Positions 62,321 to 64,000 of a DNA stretch of 64,000 nt are shown in pieces (the stretch's first letter is position 1; the number at the start of each line of letters is the position of its first letter). The translations under genes and the position numbers were made by a program. The notes under the pieces were generated by a model. It was given only the letters and a program-made list of their open reading frames with translations, was not told the DNA's origin and made no database searches. Origin of the DNA: Talinum fruticosum. Its lineage: Eukaryota; Streptophyta; Magnoliopsida; Caryophyllales; Talinaceae. The stretch lies in NCBI GenBank assembly GCA_021018815.1, contig JAITYX010000008.1, positions 5,516,001-5,580,000 of the forward strand, given 5' to 3'.

Positions 62321-63847
62321 CGATGGTTGAGTTGGTTCTTGAACTGACATTATTCTGTGCACAAAATATTACACTCAATGCAGTGAAAGACTTGAAAAGG
62401 AAACTTATTCTTATACTCAAATGTCATTAAGGTTGGGAATCCAACTGGAAAATTGTACAACAGAAGTCCAAATCTCTTCATTTCGATCTCGATGGATCAT
62501 GGAACCAGTTACCAGAGAGGGGGCGAGGCAAAAGCGCGATTCATTATGTTAAGCTTAGTTTGTGAATAACACTCAGAATGCACAACAGAGCAAGTAATTT
62601 CTACAGTTGTTTTGAACTCCTGTTTTTCCCCATAGCCATAAGATGTTCAGCAGAAAAAGGATACACAAAGGAAAGAAAAGAAACGAATAGGAATTGAGGG
62701 AAAGCAAGAGAGTTTCCTCTTCCTTGGAGTTGATCTACGGTTAAGAAAGGAAGTGAAAGTCTCGTTCATAACCTATCTGGTCGATAAGTGAGAAGAAAAG
62801 AACGAAAACTATTGGACATGACTTGGTTACGATGAAAATGATTTCTTTGGAAAATGCGTTGGTCAATTTTCTGTAATTTGGTGAAGTAAGAAACATTTGA
62901 TTTTTGACTTGATACTGGTTACTAGTTGCATGGGCTTGTGAAAATTTGAGTAAATTGTTCGCATTAATGTGACAAGCTTTTTGCACCTACGGCTCTGTTA
63001 TCAAAGTGAATTGAATGAGTAGAAGGGTTTACATGGGGCATCGAAGTCGCATCACTCAAGTCTAACAGTTCATGGGTGTGGATTTATGTACGACCAACTA
63101 AACCCGATCCACTGCCAACCCTAGCTACGGGTTTGTTATAGAAATAGTCTCGGCCCCTATACCCCACACTCCAAAGCACATTATGTGGGCAGATACAAGA
63201 GAAAAGAAACACAACTTCCGTCCTCTGTTCTATATTTTACAGTACTATTATCACTTATAAGATAAGGGGGAATCATTGATGATATAACTCAAGGCACAGA
63301 GAGGATCACCATACCATCAAGCAACGTTATTATACCAGGCAAATTGAAAACACGTAACACAGTATTTGGCATTATTCTTATGCACATGGTACATTGGTTG
63401 GATTAGAGGTTTGATAAAGGAAACTTTACATTGAAACGTCGTTGAGGCTGCGAATCTAACAGCCAAATTGCACAATGGAAGTTGAAATCTCCATGTCCAT
63501 TTCAATGCTCACAAAGTCGGCTACTAGCATAGCGTATGAGTCAACAGATTAAGCCATTCACAACAAAGTCAGTAAGCAGAATTTGCCAATGTAGGACCTA
63601 GTTCAGGAATCATAGACGGGCTCTGGAAATTGCTCTCTTTTTATCCTGTAGGGGTGGAAAAGAAAGAAAATCAACATTGTTCAATAGAAAAAGAGATGGA
63701 AAGTAAGTTAATTACAAATTCTTCAAGGTTTTTGAGCGACACAGTGAGAACCTAATATGCACTTTGAGGGATTTTGGCATCTCTTTTCAATGCTTTTTTT
63801 CCCGTAAGAAGGTAAAAAGGAGAAAAGAAATGAATAGAAAGCAAAGC

Positions 63848-63871
63848 AAAAAAAAAAAAAAAAAAAAAAAA
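63848..63871 (+). repeat. Poly(A) run of 24
   Basis: An uninterrupted A24 within the second unit of the segmental duplication. Unit 1 has no equally long run at the matching place, so it is an expanded microsatellite or an A-tail of an unrecognised insertion. Confidence 0.7.
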
Positions 63872-64000
63872 TCCACCTCCTCCATATCTTGATTGATGGG
63901 AAACAATGAACGACAATTCTCACTCTATACCACATTCGGTCAGAAAGCGAGAAGAAAAGGCCTAAGTTGAAAATTGTTATACGAGTAGCTTTCTTCCCAA

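Larger units (their letters stand above)
61925..63960. repeat. Diverged tandem segmental duplication, two units of about 0.8-0.9 kb
   Basis: Unit 1 (about 61925-62830, including the TRIM) and unit 2 (about 63180-63960) share ordered matches: GGGCA..ACA.GRGAAA...ACAACTTCC; RCATTATTCTKTGCACA followed by AAAGGAAACTT; AAATTGYACAAYRGAAGT; and GTCGATAAGTGAGAAGAAAAG against GTCAGAAAGCGAGAAGAAAAG. Identity is low. Neither unit shows a gene; they may be flanks of a gene to the right or old retroelement sequence. Confidence 0.55.

Noticed and set aside
1..64000. CRISPR array, phage, operon-like or bacterial defence system
   Set aside because: Every gene is intron-rich or plant-specific, and no regularly spaced repeats with unique spacers were found on either strand.

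Overview
The window is nuclear DNA of a flowering plant, almost certainly a eudicot. It has AT-rich introns and intergenic DNA, canonical GT-AG introns, introns up to about 3 kb, and many degenerate plant transposable elements. I assembled exons by hand from splice sites, reading phase and protein-family conservation. The species cannot be named from the sequence.

Layout. (1) 1-14340, minus strand: the 5' two thirds of a RECG-type organellar DNA helicase gene. Twelve coding exons are visible, and the gene runs off the left edge just after helicase motif Ia. One exon carries an apparent 1-nt deletion. (2) 14341-18195: an intergenic region between divergent genes, mostly occupied by a degenerate terminal-inverted-repeat element with a retroposon insertion in each arm. 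(3) 18196-39189, plus strand: a complete 26-exon gene for a 951-aa protein with two uridine-kinase-like P-loop domains, each followed by a CYTH/TTM-like domain, and a hydrophobic C-terminal tail. (4) 39190-42767: AT-rich intergenic DNA ending in a GA-microsatellite leader. (5) 42768-54941, plus strand: a complete 10-exon gene for a 561-aa type II membrane O-fucosyltransferase-like protein of the ESMERALDA1 type. (6) 54942-59412: intergenic DNA with a MITE copy, a nuclear insertion of mitochondrial 26S rRNA and a Stowaway-like MITE. (7) 59413-59736, minus strand: a single-exon CLE peptide precursor ending in RIVHTGPNPLHN. (8) 59737-64000: intergenic DNA with a degenerate Stowaway relative, a 278-bp TRIM retrotransposon with 72-bp LTRs, and a diverged tandem segmental duplication.

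The four genes are not a functional operon. Their products act in organellar DNA maintenance, phosphate or nucleotide chemistry at a membrane, Golgi glycosylation linked to cell adhesion, and peptide signalling. From memory, the same four families lie in the same order at the top of Arabidopsis chromosome 2 (At2g01440, At2g01460, At2g01480, At2g01505), so the window looks like a conserved microsynteny block. Most of what separates the genes is transposon debris. I saw no CRISPR array, tRNA gene, bacterial system or intact autonomous transposon, and nothing I can defend as a wholly new system. The most notable items are the internally duplicated kinase/CYTH gene with matching exon structure in both halves, the nested TIR element, the TRIM dated by a segmental duplication, the mitochondrial rRNA insertion and the RECG frameshift.
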